In this document: in pieces, positions 52,761 to 63,455 of the stretch
Numbering within the stretch: position 1 is the stretch's first letter
Layout: each line of letters starts with the position of its first letter
Assembly (NCBI GenBank): GCA_023548195.1
Contig: JAJHZJ010000414.1
Coordinates: 186,001 to 250,000, forward strand
Reading direction: 5' to 3'
DNA: 64,000 nt
From: Bettongia penicillata ogilbyi
Taxonomy: Eukaryota > Chordata > Mammalia > Diprotodontia > Potoroidae
Made by a program: the position numbers and the translations under genes
Notes under the pieces: generated by a model
What the model was told of the DNA's origin: nothing
The model's input: the letters and a program-made list of their open reading frames with translations, nothing else
Database searches by the model: none

Positions 52761-53488
52761 AGTTACTAGAGATTGAAGTTATATTACTGTCAAAAATCTC
52801 ACTTACTTTCCCCCTGTAAAAACAAAACAAACAAAAAAACTAACAAAAAACAGCGTTTCATTTTTTTAATTGGGGAGGACTTTAAGGTTTGCTCTGTGCG
52901 TATTCCAAAGGAGGGAACCTGGGGCCAAGCCTAGTTCCCCTGAAGTAGTGCATGCTTGTCCTTTGTCTATGACCAGTTTAAGGCTCTACTTAATTCATCA
53001 CCACTTGATGGCAGGACCATATGAAATTGATTAGGAATTATGGATCCCTGGCAAAGGCCTTGCTTTTGCCCTTGGGAAAGAGTGAATTCAGTGGGGGAAG
53101 GAGATGGAGTTTTATGCCTTGTTTCAATTGCCTCTCTCTCCTGAGCATCTCTCTGATCTCCTGGGGTGTTTGCATTTGGTTTTAGGGATTACTGAGGTTT
53201 CTGTTCTTACAAATAGTTAAGTATTTTGCCTCTCTATCTCTCAATCTCTGTTCCCAATGAGATGTGTCCTACTGGGGCTGACTTCCTGCCATGCTCCCCT
53301 TTCCCCACTCTCCTCCAGTCTCACCGTATCTATCTACAAGATGAATAATCATAGAAATGTACAGAGGTCTTTTTGTACACACCTAACAAGCCCCTTCCTT
53401 TAACTCTCCCAGTTTTTTTACAGTCTTTTCGCCTTCCTGTAGAGATCTCGGTGCTCCTGGCCAAAGTTTTTCCTCTGTGAGGAGGTAG
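52761..53488. other. No recognised feature
   Basis: A-rich piece at 52,817-52,852. Otherwise unassigned sequence of average composition. Confidence 0.45.
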
Positions 53489-53489
53489 A

Positions 53490-53625
53490 ATGAACACTAA
53501 CTTGGGAGTCAGGGGACATCCCTCAGTCTCACTTTTCTCACCTGTGGAATAAGGACATTATATCTGATAGCCTTTGAATCCCCTTCTAGTCACTTTCTCT
53601 GCTCACTGTGGAGATGAAAAACTTT
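53490..53625 (+). mobile_element. MIR-type SINE
   Basis: 'aacactaacttgggagtcag', 'ctcacctgtggaataaggac' and 'ccccttctagtcactttctc'. Confidence 0.65.
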
Positions 53626-53809
53626 AGTTCTTATTTTCTCTATAATAACTCATTAAAAAAAATTAAAGTTTCATTCCTTCTTCTATATTCCCATTTAAAA
53701 TTTGTAAAGGTACTTACATTCCTAGGGCTTTACAGATTACAGTGCACATCTCACAAAGTGACACTATGGAGTAGGTCATATTAGTACTGTTTATTCATCT
53801 TCTAGAGCT

Positions 53810-54205
53810 GGAGAGGCCACATGCTATAGTTAATAGAGGACTGGCCTCAGAAAGAGCTAGCTGTGGGTTCCAGTTCCATCTCTGCCTTGTTGGCTTGCCC
53901 AAATCAACTTACTTTCCCTTTCAGTGCTCTAGGTCAGAGGTATTAAACCCAGCCCCAAACCAAATAAAATTGTAATTAGGAAATGTTTAACAGAAATAAA
54001 TAAAAACTCAATACAGTATAGATAATGCTAATTTGTGGTTTTCTAAGCTAATATACAAGTATCAATTCTATTTGAGTTTGATACTGCTATTCAAAGCAAA
54101 AGACAGTAGTAAATTACAGAGAAGGTGCTAACTTTCATTAATAGAGAGCATTTCCTTATCAAGGATTTCCTCACATCAATGAAATCACAAGTCTAGTCCT
54201 AGCTC
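53810..54205 (+). mobile_element. MIR-type SINE split by a hAT element
   Basis: Left part to 53,934 ('gtgggttccagttccatctc', 'tttcagtgctctaggt'), right part from 54,087 ('acagagaaggtgctaacttt', tail 'caatgaaatcacaagtctag'). The middle is a hAT-type MITE. Confidence 0.7.
53935..54086. mobile_element. hAT non-autonomous element inside a SINE
   Basis: Starts 'cagaggtattaaaccc', ends near 'gagtttgatactg'. Interior 'attgtaattaggaaatgttt' matches the element at 10,022. Its target duplication has decayed. Confidence 0.65.
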
Positions 54206-54209
54206 TATT

Positions 54210-54385
54210 TTATTTTTATTCTATAATTGTTTCATGTCAGACTCTGTGAGCCCATCCAGCTCATTTTACAGATGAGTAAATTGAGGCAAACAGGAATAAG
54301 TGACTTGCCCAGGGTCTGTCTAAGACCAGATTTGAACTAGGGAAGATAAAGTCTTCCTGACTCCATCTAGATGCCCTATCTGTAT
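54210..54385 (-). mobile_element. MAR1/WALLSI-type SINE, internally deleted
   Basis: 'attgtttcatgtcagactct', 'tcattttacagatgagtaaa', 'gacttgcccagggtctgtct' and 'aaagtcttcctgactccatc', antisense. Confidence 0.75.
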
Positions 54386-54515
54386 TTTATACCTGATGAA
54401 ACTGAAGGTCAGAGAACTTCAATGACTTGTCCTTGGTTACACAGGCAATAAAGGGGCCACAAAGAATCAAACATGACTAAAAAGGCTCAACCACAAAATG
54501 ACAGAACCAGGATTT
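54386..54515. mobile_element. SINE mosaic
   Basis: An antisense MIR-type piece ('cagagaacttcaatgacttg') is joined to a plus-strand RTE-type tail ('aagaatcaaacatgactaaa'), then SINE-like text 'ccaggatttaagtcc'. The order suggests successive insertions or rearrangement. Confidence 0.5.
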
Positions 54516-54524
54516 AAGTCCAAT

Positions 54525-54830
54525 TCTTTTTTTTAAATTAATTTAATTTTAGTTTTCAACATTCACTTCCCTAAGATTTTGAGTTCTAAATTTTCTCCCC
54601 TTTCTTCCCCTCCCTCCTCTCCAACATAGCATGCAAAATGATAGAAGCTCTACTTATACATTCATATTAAACCTATTTTCACACTAGTCATGTGGTAAAG
54701 AGGAATGAGAACCCATGAGACAAATCAAGAGAAAGAAGAAATGAAACCAAACAAAAAAAGAGCACATAGTACGCTTTGATCTGCATTCAGAATCCATAGT
54801 TCTTTTTCTGGATGTGGATAGCCCAGTTCT
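54525..54830 (-). mobile_element. L1 3' end
   Basis: T-run at 54,529-54,534, then 'ttagttttcaacattcactt', 'gattttgagttctaaatttt' and 'ctgcattcagaatccatagt'. Sense leftward. Confidence 0.85.
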
Positions 54831-54889
54831 TCCAAGTCCAGTGATCTTTGCCCTATAGCACATGACCTTTTCCTCCTTTGTAGGAGCCT

Positions 54890-55018
54890 ATTTGTAGCCT
54901 TAGAAAGTTGCTTGGGGAAATTGAAAGGTTAAGTGATCTGTCCAGTTCACACAGTGTACATCAGAGGAAGGACTTGAAGCCGAATCTAACTGCCTCAAAG
55001 GCCTTCACTTTACCTGCT
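54890..55018 (-). mobile_element. MIR-type SINE fragment
   Basis: 'aggttaagtgatctgtccag' and 'ttcacacagtgtacatcaga', antisense. Confidence 0.6.
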
Positions 55019-55214
55019 ACATGACTATATGAAGACAACGTCAATGGCCAACACTGAGGAATCAAATTATACTTCCGAAAGCTCCTTTGTGCATGACTTC
55101 ATTTGGAGCATTGTCATAGGCATGTGTACAGGACATACTGGGTATACTCAGGAATAACCCTAATATCTCCCCCAAAATGGGTATTTTTAAGGTTTACATA
55201 ATAAAGTAAAATTT

Positions 55215-55385
55215 AGTTGTTAATTTTTAAAAGATTGTTTTAATTTTTAATTAATATTAAATATTAACTAATATTAATTATTAATTAAATTAGTAATTTA
55301 GTTTTAAATTAAATGGATAAAAATAATATACTTTATGATTAAGTATTCAATAGATGTTCACCTTAAAAATAAAATAAAATTCCCT
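55215..55385. repeat. AT-rich low-complexity tract (TTAATA)n
   Basis: Repeated 'attaat' words over about 170 bp, likely a decayed A-rich repeat. Confidence 0.8.
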
Positions 55386-55413
55386 GGGAACACACCCTAA
55401 TGAAATGTTTTAT

Positions 55414-55417
<4 letters not shown>

Positions 55418-55454
<37 letters not shown>
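55418..55454. repeat. (CA)n microsatellite
   Basis: About 18 uninterrupted CA units. It produces a spurious His-Thr run in one frame. Confidence 0.97.
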
Positions 55455-55457
<3 letters not shown>

Positions 55458-55520
55458 GCAGAGTTATTTTGTCCTTTTTAAATTTTATGTCTGAGATGCT
55501 CTTTCTTTTCTCCTGCCCAG

Positions 55521-55671
55521 AACTGGACCCATTCTTAGTGTCCTGGGAACAGCAGTGGTCCCTCCAGCAGCTCCAGTTGTCTTACTCCTACCAGGAAACT
55601 ACCTGACAGGCCCTTGAGCCTCTGTGGCCCTCCCAGGGTGGTTGCCACAACAAACTACAGCAGTGACCTCG
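55521..55671 (+). other. Candidate internal exon (151 bp), unverified
   Basis: The left border follows a clear acceptor: a pyrimidine tract then 'ctcctgcccag'. The right border 'cctcg|gtgagt' is a near-ideal donor. All three plus-strand frames contain a stop, so it could only be non-coding, terminal, or partly untranslated. GC is higher than in neighbouring DNA and no repeat is recognised. The minus strand also has an alternative acceptor-like site near 55,850, so the strand is not certain. Confidence 0.22.
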
Positions 55672-56230
55672 GTGAGTAGGCATCGCATTTTTGTGCTTGA
55701 ATTTACCTCTCCTCTCAGTCTGCCTCAGGAGAGTCTGGTGAGAAGAGATGCTGTGATAGACTCCCCTGGAAGTCTGGAGAGGCCTTTTTATAAACCACCT
55801 AGTGCTTCCATGATGAGATACCAGCCAGCCTTCCATCCCTGGAAAGGTGGGTGGGTTGAGCAACGTGCTTAGGCTTTGGTTCTCTCCTATGTATTTTCAG
55901 CTCCACGATCCTGGGGCTGACTGATTAGTTGGTGGGAAAAGTCAGGGTGATCTTTCAGTCAGCAGCACTGATTTGAGTGTCTTCTAGGTGCTCTGTACCC
56001 CACCCTTAGGCTGAAGGCTGTCTTGGACAATCCCTGTACCTACCCCCTCCCTAATACCTCTTCAATATTTGCGGTGAGACAGGATTTTTATCAGCATGGG
56101 TCCTATTCCTACCACTGACCTAGATGTCCACCCTTCTATGTTTGGGTAAATGATTTAATAAGTTGCTCTGGGCCAAGAAAGTTCCTTACCTGGTGGGTCT
56201 TTTAGCAATGACCTAATCTGACCTTTTATA
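55672..56230. other. Unassigned, GC-richer, repeat-poor stretch
   Basis: Frames of 82 codons (plus) and 91 codons (minus) overlap across 55,590-55,870, without recognised domains. No repeat identified. Confidence 0.4.
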
Positions 56231-56234
56231 CAAT

Positions 56235-56515
56235 TATGTTTTATTTCTCTTTAAATAACAAAAATGTATTTTCTCTCTCTTTTACTTCCCCTCCAAACTG
56301 AAAAAACTTTTTAAAAAAAGAAATCAAAACCCTTGTAACAATACATATAGTCAAGTAAACAAATTCTCATACTATGTACTCTTCCCAAAACACATTTCCT
56401 AAAACATGGCAAAAGATGGACAATTCATAATTCACTTCTGCATTCGAGCATGATTTGAGCTTGGAATAGAATTCCATATTTTAAAATACTATCACTTTTT
56501 TTAAAAAAAAGAAGT
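56235..56515 (-). mobile_element. L1 3' UTR fragment, second subfamily
   Basis: 'acccttgtaacaatacatat', 'agtcaagtaaacaaattctc' and 'ctgcattcgagcatgatttg' match the fragments at 4,310 and 41,255. Antisense. Confidence 0.6.
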
Positions 56516-56520
56516 ATAAC

Positions 56521-56660
56521 AGGGGCATTGAGGTAATACAGTGGATAGAGCACTGGCCCTGGAGTCAGGATGACCTGAGTTCTCATGTGGCCTCCCACAC
56601 TTACCAGCTCTGTGACCCTAGACAAGTCACTGAGTCCTGATTATCTCAAAAAAAAAAAAA
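56521..56660 (+). mobile_element. tRNA-derived SINE with A-tail
   Basis: 'tacagtggatagagcactgg', 'agtcaggatgacctgagttc', 'ctctgtgaccctagacaagt' and an A-run at 56,649-56,661. Short form without the RTE tail. Confidence 0.88.
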
Positions 56661-56664
56661 ATGG

Positions 56665-56788
56665 TTTTGTTTTTGTTTTTTAGTGATTAATGTTTCTCTT
56701 AAACATTTTTATTTTTTAGTATTTTAAAAATTTTCAGTTTCAAATTCTCTCCCTCTCTCCAGTCCCAATCCTTCCCCTGCAGCATGGA
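56665..56788 (-). mobile_element. L1 3' end fragment, interrupted
   Basis: 'tattttaaaaattttcagtt', 'tcaaattctctccctctctc' and 'ccttcccctgcagcatgg' end at the next L1 insertion. Confidence 0.65.
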
Positions 56789-56789
56789 A

Positions 56790-57362
56790 TTTTTTTTATT
56801 TTATTAATTTTATTTATTTTTAGTGTTCTACAATCACTACTATATAACTTAGACTTTTTTTTCCCACTACCTACCCCATACCTCCTCCCTCTCTCCCCGA
56901 GACAGCATACAATTCTATATAGGATCTACACATATATTCCTATTAAATACATTTTCACTATAGTCATGCTGTGCAGAAGAACTAAAATGAATGGGAGAAA
57001 TCATATAACAAACCAAAACATAACTCACAAACAAAAAATTATCTGCTACATTCTGCGATTGACTTCCATAGTTCTTTCTCTGAACATGGAGGGCATTTTG
57101 ACTTAGAAGACCATTGGGAATTTTTTTTTTAAGTCCTTGCATTGCAATGAAGTTCCAAGTCTACCAGAAAAAACTTTCGCACACTGTGGTTGTTGCTGTG
57201 CACAAAGTTCTCCTGGTTTTGCTCCTTTTGCTCAGCATCAGATCATATAAGCCCTTCCAGGCCTCTCTGAAGTCTTCCTGTGTATCATTTCTTATGGCAC
57301 AGTAGTATTCCATTACATTCATTTACCATAATTTATTCAGCCATTCCCCAACTGATGGGTAT
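56790..57362 (-). mobile_element. L1 3' end inserted into L1
   Basis: T-run, 'tagtgttctacaatcactac', 'ctccccgagacagcatacaa', 'gattgacttccatagttctt', 'ttgctcagcatcagatcata', 'tattccattacattcattta' and 'ccattccccaactgatgggt'. About 570 bp, sense leftward, 5'-truncated at 57,362. Confidence 0.87.
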
Positions 57363-57634
57363 TAAAAAAAAAAAAGAAATGTAATTAAAATGGTCAGTTT
57401 AGTTTCCATGTCTCAGTCCAAATAACTTCCTTCACTTATGCAACAAACTTTACTAACTCTTTCATTGGAGTGAATGCAGCTAGCCACTTGACATGAGAAT
57501 TTTGCCTAATTTTGAGTCATTATACTGAATAAAAGAAAGTTGTCTTCTTGATGAGATATTTATATGAGCATAGCAGTGTTCAAATGCCCAGATGATGATA
57601 AAACTTGACATTTTTCAAAATGGTGGTGATGTTT

Positions 57635-57835
57635 TGGGTTTTCATAAGATGATAGATTTATATTTGGAAGGGGTCTTAGAAGACTTCAAGTCACTTTCCT
57701 TGTTTTTCAGATGAGAAAACTGAGACTCCAAGAGGTTAAAAGAATTGTCTAGTATCACACAGTCAATCATCTTAGGCAGGATTGGAACCTAGGTCTTCCC
57801 GACTACAAATCCAGTATACCTTTACACTGCATGTG
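57635..57835 (-). mobile_element. MIR-type SINE
   Basis: 'gtcttagaagacttcaagtc', 'tttcagatgagaaaactgag' and 'ggaacctaggtcttcccgac', antisense. Confidence 0.75.
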
Positions 57836-58420
57836 CCTCCACACATATGTATGCTTTATTTTTGGTGATACCACTTGACTGTTTTTGAGCTGGTAAGGAT
57901 TGTAATATGAGAGGACTCAAGTCTGCCACCGGGTGGAGACAGACCTTGGAGTGTTTAATATTTGGTTTGTTAATTACCATATCTAAACAAAAAGCTAAAT
58001 GAACATGTGGTCCTTCAGAAATCATATGGGGCAGATTCAAACAGTTTTCCTAAGTTGTAAGAGCTGAAATTTTCGTAAAGCAATGCATTAGACTTCAGTT
58101 CCCAGCCCCCGCCCTAGGGTTGGAGCTTTGTAGCTTTATATCTGCCAACACTTCAAGGGTAAACAGCTATGAAATACTTCCTACCAAGATGACCAAAGAG
58201 GGAGAGGGAATTAAATGCCAAAACATGACCAACAAAATATTTTGAAATATATGTCAAATTGCATTAACAGTTTCTGATTTTTATATTCAGATGCAATTAT
58301 AACAGAATCTGGAGGAACGTTTACCCTCTTAGGCAACACAGAATTGGGAATGACAAAACATTCCCACTTTTTGAATCCTTTCCTTTATATACAACACCCT
58401 TACTACCTCTGGTTCCTGTT
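57836..58420. other. No recognised feature
   Basis: AT-rich, no repeat or gene identified. Confidence 0.45.
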
Positions 58421-58422
58421 TA

Positions 58423-58646
58423 TTTGTTCGATTGTTTCAGTTGTGTCCATCTGACCCTGTTTGGAGTTTTCTTGCCAAAGGTACTGGAGTAGTTTGTTAT
58501 TTCTTTCTCCAGTTCATTTTACAGATGAGGAAACTGAGGCAAACAGGGTTAAGTGAATTGCCCACGGTCATATAGCCATTAAGTGTATGAGGCCAGATTT
58601 GAACTTCAGGCCTGACACTTTGTCCGTTGTGCCACCCAGCTCCCCC
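58423..58646 (-). mobile_element. MAR1/WALLSI-type SINE
   Basis: 'gattgtttcagttgtgtcca', 'aaggtactggagtagtttgt', 'gcccacggtcatatagccat' and 'gttgtgccacccagctcccc', complete and antisense. Confidence 0.9.
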
Positions 58647-59272
58647 AAGCATGTGCTAGTGATTTGCTGTACAAAAGAGATTTTATAAAAATGAAAAACA
58701 ATTAGTTGCCCTTCTTATGTACAGTCTAACAGTTGGATGCCAGTTTAACAATGGTTGACCCAGAATTCCCTTCTGTCTTGTTAAAATAGAATTCTATCTG
58801 AAAATGTAGTACTATCGGTCATTAGTTTGTGATGTCAACTAGGTCTCTGTCAGTTCCACTCATAATATCCATTTATAACATACCATAAAAATGAAGGGAA
58901 ATTCTGTTACTTTGCTTCCTCATTTACCCTGAGTAAGGGTCCCTCAGTTTCCATCCTTCCTCTGTCTTCCTACTGTTTCTCTCTGAAGTTGTTAACTCCT
59001 AGCCAGGACTGCCACTCAGCATCCTTGAGCTGGCAGAAGGTAGAACTAAGGTGATCCAGAAAGAAAGAAGAGATATCAAACTAAGGGAGACTATTGCCTG
59101 TGACCTCTAAAAGGTTGGGAATAATTTTCTTCTCTGGTTGATAAACTCTCTTTGAAACAGTTCCAAATGAAAGAGTGTCAAGAATATTTTGACCTATGGA
59201 AGGACTTCTTAGATAAATATTTACTCTCCCAAGGAGATGACTTCAAAAGGCAGAATTTAGTAGGTTGCATAA
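58647..59272. other. No recognised feature
   Basis: No repeat or gene identified before the 7SL pseudogene. Confidence 0.45.
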
Positions 59273-59273
59273 G

Positions 59274-59563
59274 AGCAGACATGTAGGTACAAATCTGTAA
59301 TCTCAGCTACTAGAGAGGCTGAGACTGGTGGGTGTCCTGAGCTTGGGAATTCTGAGCTGTAGTGGGCTAAACAGAGTAAGCATCTGCACTGCAATTACTG
59401 TGGGTAAGCCCCAAGGAGAAGGGGCCACCATATTGCCAAAGGAGGGGTGAATTGGCCCCAGATCAGAAATGAGCAGGTCAGAACTCCCATGCCGATCATC
59501 AGTGGGATTGGATCTATGAGTAGCCTTCGTACTTCCAACTTTGGTGAGATAGAGGAAGTCAAT
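59274..59563 (+). pseudogene. RN7SL: 7SL (signal recognition particle) RNA pseudogene
   Basis: Nearly full length (about 290 of 299 nt) and collinear with mammalian 7SL RNA. The Alu domain is recognisable ('ctgtaatctcagctactaga', then 'ggaattctgagctgtagtgg'). The S domain follows ('ccaaaggaggggtgaattgg', 'gagcaggtcagaactcccat', 'catcagtgggattggatct'). 7SL is the RNA scaffold of the particle that targets ribosomes to the endoplasmic reticulum. Many substitutions in both arms, no T-run terminator and no recognisable upstream control point to a retroposed copy, not a working gene. Confidence 0.93.
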
Positions 59564-59599
59564 GTTTAAATAAAATCAGTGTTGTGAGTTCAGGACCAT

Positions 59600-59840
59600 G
59601 ATGAATGAATGAATAAGAAAGCCTTTATTAAGTATTTACTATGTACCAAATACTTTGCTAAGTCCTGGAGATGCAAATATAAGACAGCAGACAGTCTCTG
59701 CCCACAAGGAGCTTACATTCTAATGGAGAAGGACAATACAGTTCAAGTGAGGTAATATGACATGGAGATGTCTTGGAAATGATGTGGTGGGTCTGGGTCA
59801 GGAAAAAGGTGAAGATGAAATTTCATTCATTTCCAGTGGG
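59600..59840 (-). mobile_element. L2/L3-like LINE tail
   Basis: 'aagcctttattaagtattta', 'tttgctaagtcctggagatg', 'caaggagcttacattctaat', antisense. Confidence 0.75.
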
Positions 59841-60638
59841 AGGAGGAAGCTGGAGTGCAAAGGATACGTCTTGGATATGCCTGGAAAGTGGAGCGTATAA
59901 TCATGCTATCAAATCCCAAAACTCATGAGTATTTAGCCATAATATCCAGTCCTGAAAGTCTGGAGAGTGACAGATAAGTGGAAAATGCAGTGTAGTGTAC
60001 TACCATAAGGAAATGTAGAGCTTGTGGCTACAAACTTGATTTTGTGGATTTAATAACAAACTCATGGCTTTGTACCTTTTGAGTTTTGAGTATGGCCAGG
60101 ATTCAAGCCAGAGTCATAAAGCTTTTTGACATTGTGAAGTAACAGCTTGTTGAGGGATCAAAGGAAGAAATTTTATGCAGATACAGGCTGGTTTATGCAT
60201 TTTAAAGACAGACCCATGACTTATATAGCATCAGGGCACAAGGTGAAACTATTAATACTGAAAAGAAAGTGATTCTAAAAGCTTTTTATTTCTGCTCAAA
60301 GAAACAGAAGCAGCAGAAGCAACAACCACTTTATCTCTAAATTCCAGAACTTGCGACAAGGAAATTCTCAGGGAGAAAAAGCAGCAGTGCCCTTCAGGAG
60401 TGTGACCTGTCGTCCCTTAACCATTATTTCCATCAAATAATCCTGCGTCCCCCAAAATTTGTTCAAAGATTCCTATACAAATAATTCCATGACTCTGAAA
60501 AAAACATATCTTTATCTTCTGATTTATCACAGGAAAATTAAGATAGGAATAATTTTTAAAATTAAGAAAAATGTTGAACCATATACTCTGACTTATTTTT
60601 TTTTGTCAAAAACTGTGAATTCTTCAAGAATATTAGTT
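59841..60638. other. No recognised feature
   Basis: About 0.8 kb without an assigned repeat. A 73-codon plus-strand frame at 60,459-60,680 is AT-driven and shows no motif. Confidence 0.45.
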
Positions 60639-60644
60639 TCCAAT

Positions 60645-60812
60645 GTGAAAATCCCTTCCATTGATGAAACTCCTTTGTAATTTAGTTTTAGACAATGGTC
60701 TGTGGTACTGAGAACATAACTGACTTGTCCATGTTGACACAACTAGTGTGTGATTTGGACTGATGTCTTTCTGACTCCAATATTGGTTTGCTATATAATA
60801 TGATATGCTACT
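60645..60812 (-). mobile_element. MIR-type SINE, degraded
   Basis: 'gacttgtccatgttgacaca', 'ggactgatgtctttctgact' and following text are an antisense SINE remnant. Confidence 0.5.
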
Positions 60813-60834
60813 TTTTCTAAGTACATGGTATCCC

Positions 60835-61275
60835 CAAACTCTGTTTTTATACTGTTTTTCCCCAATTAAATGTAAAAACAATTTCTAACATTTGAGGGTT
60901 TTTTTTTTAAGTTTTGAGTTTCAAATTCTCTCCTTCCCCTCCCTCCTCCCTCAGAAGTTAAGCAATTTGATATAGGTTATATTTACGTAATTGTAAAACA
61001 TTTCCACATTAGTCATTTTATGCAAGAAGACTCAAAAAACAGAAAGAAAGTGAAAAACAGCATTCTTCAGTCTGTATTCAGACAACATCAGTTCTTTCTC
61101 TGGAGGTAGATGGCATTTTACATCAGGAGTGCTTTGGAATTGTTCTGGATCTTTGTATTACTGAGAATGACTAAGTCATTAACTTCAAAATTGTACAATA
61201 TTGCTTTTACTGTGTACAGTGTTCTCCTGGTTCTACTCATGTCACTTTGTGTCAACACATAAGTCTTTCCATATC
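60835..61275 (-). mobile_element. L1 3' end
   Basis: 'ttccccaattaaatgtaaaa', 'agttttgagtttcaaattct', 'gcaatttgatataggttata', 'gtctgtattcagacaacatc' and 'gtgttctcctggttctactc'. Sense leftward. It directly abuts the next L1-lineage element. Confidence 0.83.
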
Positions 61276-62159
61276 CTGAAACTCTTTTTAATTTTTTAAT
61301 CTATTTTAATTTTTTAATTCAACATTCATTTCCACAAGATTTTGATTTCCAGATTTTCTTTCCTCCCCTCATCCCAAAACACCGTGCATTATGATTACCC
61401 CTTCTCCCTATCTGCCCTCCCTTCTATCACACCACCCCCTTCTTTTTTCCCTGTCTTCTCCCTTTCCTTGTGGAGCAAGATAGAATTCTATCCCCCATTA
61501 CCTATATTTCTTATTTTCCAGTTGCATGAAAAAATAATTCTCAACATTCATTCCTGAAACTTTGAGTTCCAACTTCTCTCCTTTCCTCCCTCTCCACCTA
61601 TCCCCACTAAGAAGGCAAGCAATTCAATTTAGGCCTTATATGTGTAGTTTTGCAAAAGACTTCCGTAATAGTCATGTTGTGAAAAGTCATGGAAAAGTCA
61701 GGGAAAGTCATGTTCCCTCCATCCTATCCTGCCCTCATTTATTCTATTTTATTTATTCTATTATTTGTTTATTATTTATTCTATTCTCTTTTGATCTTCT
61801 CCCTCCCCAAAAGTGTGTTCTTCTAGTTACTCCCTTCTCCCACTTGTTCTCCCTTCTATCATCCCTCCCCACCCCACTTATCCCTTCTCCCCTATTTTCC
61901 TGTAGTGTAAGAGATTTTCATATCAAATTGAGTGTTCATGTTATTCCTTCCTTAAGTCAAATGTGATGAGAGTAAGCTTCACTTTTTCTCTCTCACCTCC
62001 CTGCTTCCCCTCCATTTAAAAAGCTTTTTCTTGCCTCTTTTATGAGAGAATTTGCCCCATTCCATTTCTCCCTTTCTTCTCCCAATATATTCCTCTCTCA
62101 CCCCTTAATTTTATTTTTTTTTAGATATTATCCCTTCCTATTCAATTCACCATGTGCCC

Positions 62160-62212
62160 TCTGTGTGTGTGTATGTATATGTATATGTATATGTATTTGT
62201 GTGTGTGTGTTT
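62160..62212. repeat. (TG)n/(TATG)n microsatellite in the 3' UTR
   Basis: Alternating TG and TA units inside the antisense HAL1-like 3' UTR. Confidence 0.9.
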
Positions 62213-62339
62213 ATAATTCCTCCAACTACTCAAATACTGAGAAAAGTTTCAAAAGTTACAAATATTATCTTTCCATGTAGTATTGGAAACAGTTCAACTT
62301 TATTAAGGCCCTTATGATTTCTCTTTCCTGTTTAATTTT

Positions 62340-63455
62340 TCATACTTCTCTTGATTCTTGTATTTGAAAGTCAGATTTTCTATTCAGCTCTGGTCTTTTC
62401 ATCAAGAATTCTTGAAAGTCCTCTATTTCATTGAATGACCATTTTTCCCTGAAGTATTATACTCAATTTTGCTGGGTACGTGATCCCTGGTTATAATCCT
62501 AGTTCCATTGACTTCTGGAACATTATATTGCATGCCCTTCAATCCCTTGTGTTATCCTGGTTGTATTTCCACAATACTTGAATTGTTTCTTTCTAGCTGC
62601 TTGCAATATTTTCTCCTTGACCTGGCAACTCTGGAATTTGGCCACAATGTTCCTAGGAGTTTCTCTTTTTGGATCTCTTTCAGGAGGTGATCAGTGGATT
62701 CTTTCAATATTTATTTTGCCTCCTGGTTCTAGAATATCAGGGCAGTTTTCCTTGATAATTTCATGAAAGATAATGTCTAGGCTCTTTTTTTGATCAAGGC
62801 TTTCAGGTACTCCCATAATTTTTAAATTGTCTCTCCTGGATCTATTTTCCAGGTCAGTTGTTTTTCCAGTGAGATATTTCACATTATGTTCTATTTTTTC
62901 ATTCTTTTGGTTTTGTTTTGTAATTTCTTGGTTTCTCATAAAGTCATTAGCTTCCATATGCTCTGTTCTAATTTTTAAAGAACTATTTTCTTCAGTGAGC
63001 TTTTGAACCTCCTTTTCCATTTGACTAATTCTGTTTTTAAAGCATTCTTCTCCCCGTTGGTTTTTTGGGTCTCTTTTGCCATTGGCATTAGTCTATTTTC
63101 AAAGGTTTATTTTCTTCAGCATTTTTTTGGGTCTCCTTTAGCAAGCTATTAACTCACTTTTCATGATTTTCTTGCATCACTCTCAATTCTCTTCCCAATT
63201 TTTCCTCCACCTCTCTTACTCGATTTTCAAAATCCTTTTTGGGCTCTTCCATGGCCTGAGGCCACTGGATATTTATTTTGGAGGTTTTGGATGCAGAAGT
63301 CTTGACTTTTACGTGTTCCTCTGGTGGCATGTATGCATTGCTTTTCCTCATTCCAAAAGATGGAAGAAAATACCTGTATTGTTCACCAAGAAAATAACCT
63401 TCTATATTCTTATTTTTTTTCCCCTTTTTTGGGCGTTTTCTCAGCCAGTGACTTG
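62340..63455 (-). pseudogene. L1-type ORF1 protein pseudogene
   Basis: ORF1p is the RNA-binding chaperone of L1 particles. Coiled-coil-like heptads lie in KDFENRVREVEEKLGREL (63,240-63,180) and in MEKEVQKLTEENSSLK (63,020-62,975). The RRM start is marked by NRSRRDNLKIMGVPE (62,850-62,800). After a premature stop at 62,691-62,693 the frame resumes with SPPERDPKRE, and the C-terminal domain is traceable to EFLMKRPELNRK (62,410-62,375) with frame changes. A frameshift lies between 63,154 and 63,020. No ATG is seen near the expected start at about 63,435, where ACG stands. Inactive. Confidence 0.88.

Noticed and set aside
59274..59563. Functional 7SL gene, or an Alu element
   Set aside because: Too many substitutions and no terminator for a working gene. 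The presence of the S domain excludes an Alu.
62691..63020. Host gene encoding a coiled-coil protein
   Set aside because: NRSRRDNLKIMGVPE identifies it as L1-type ORF1.
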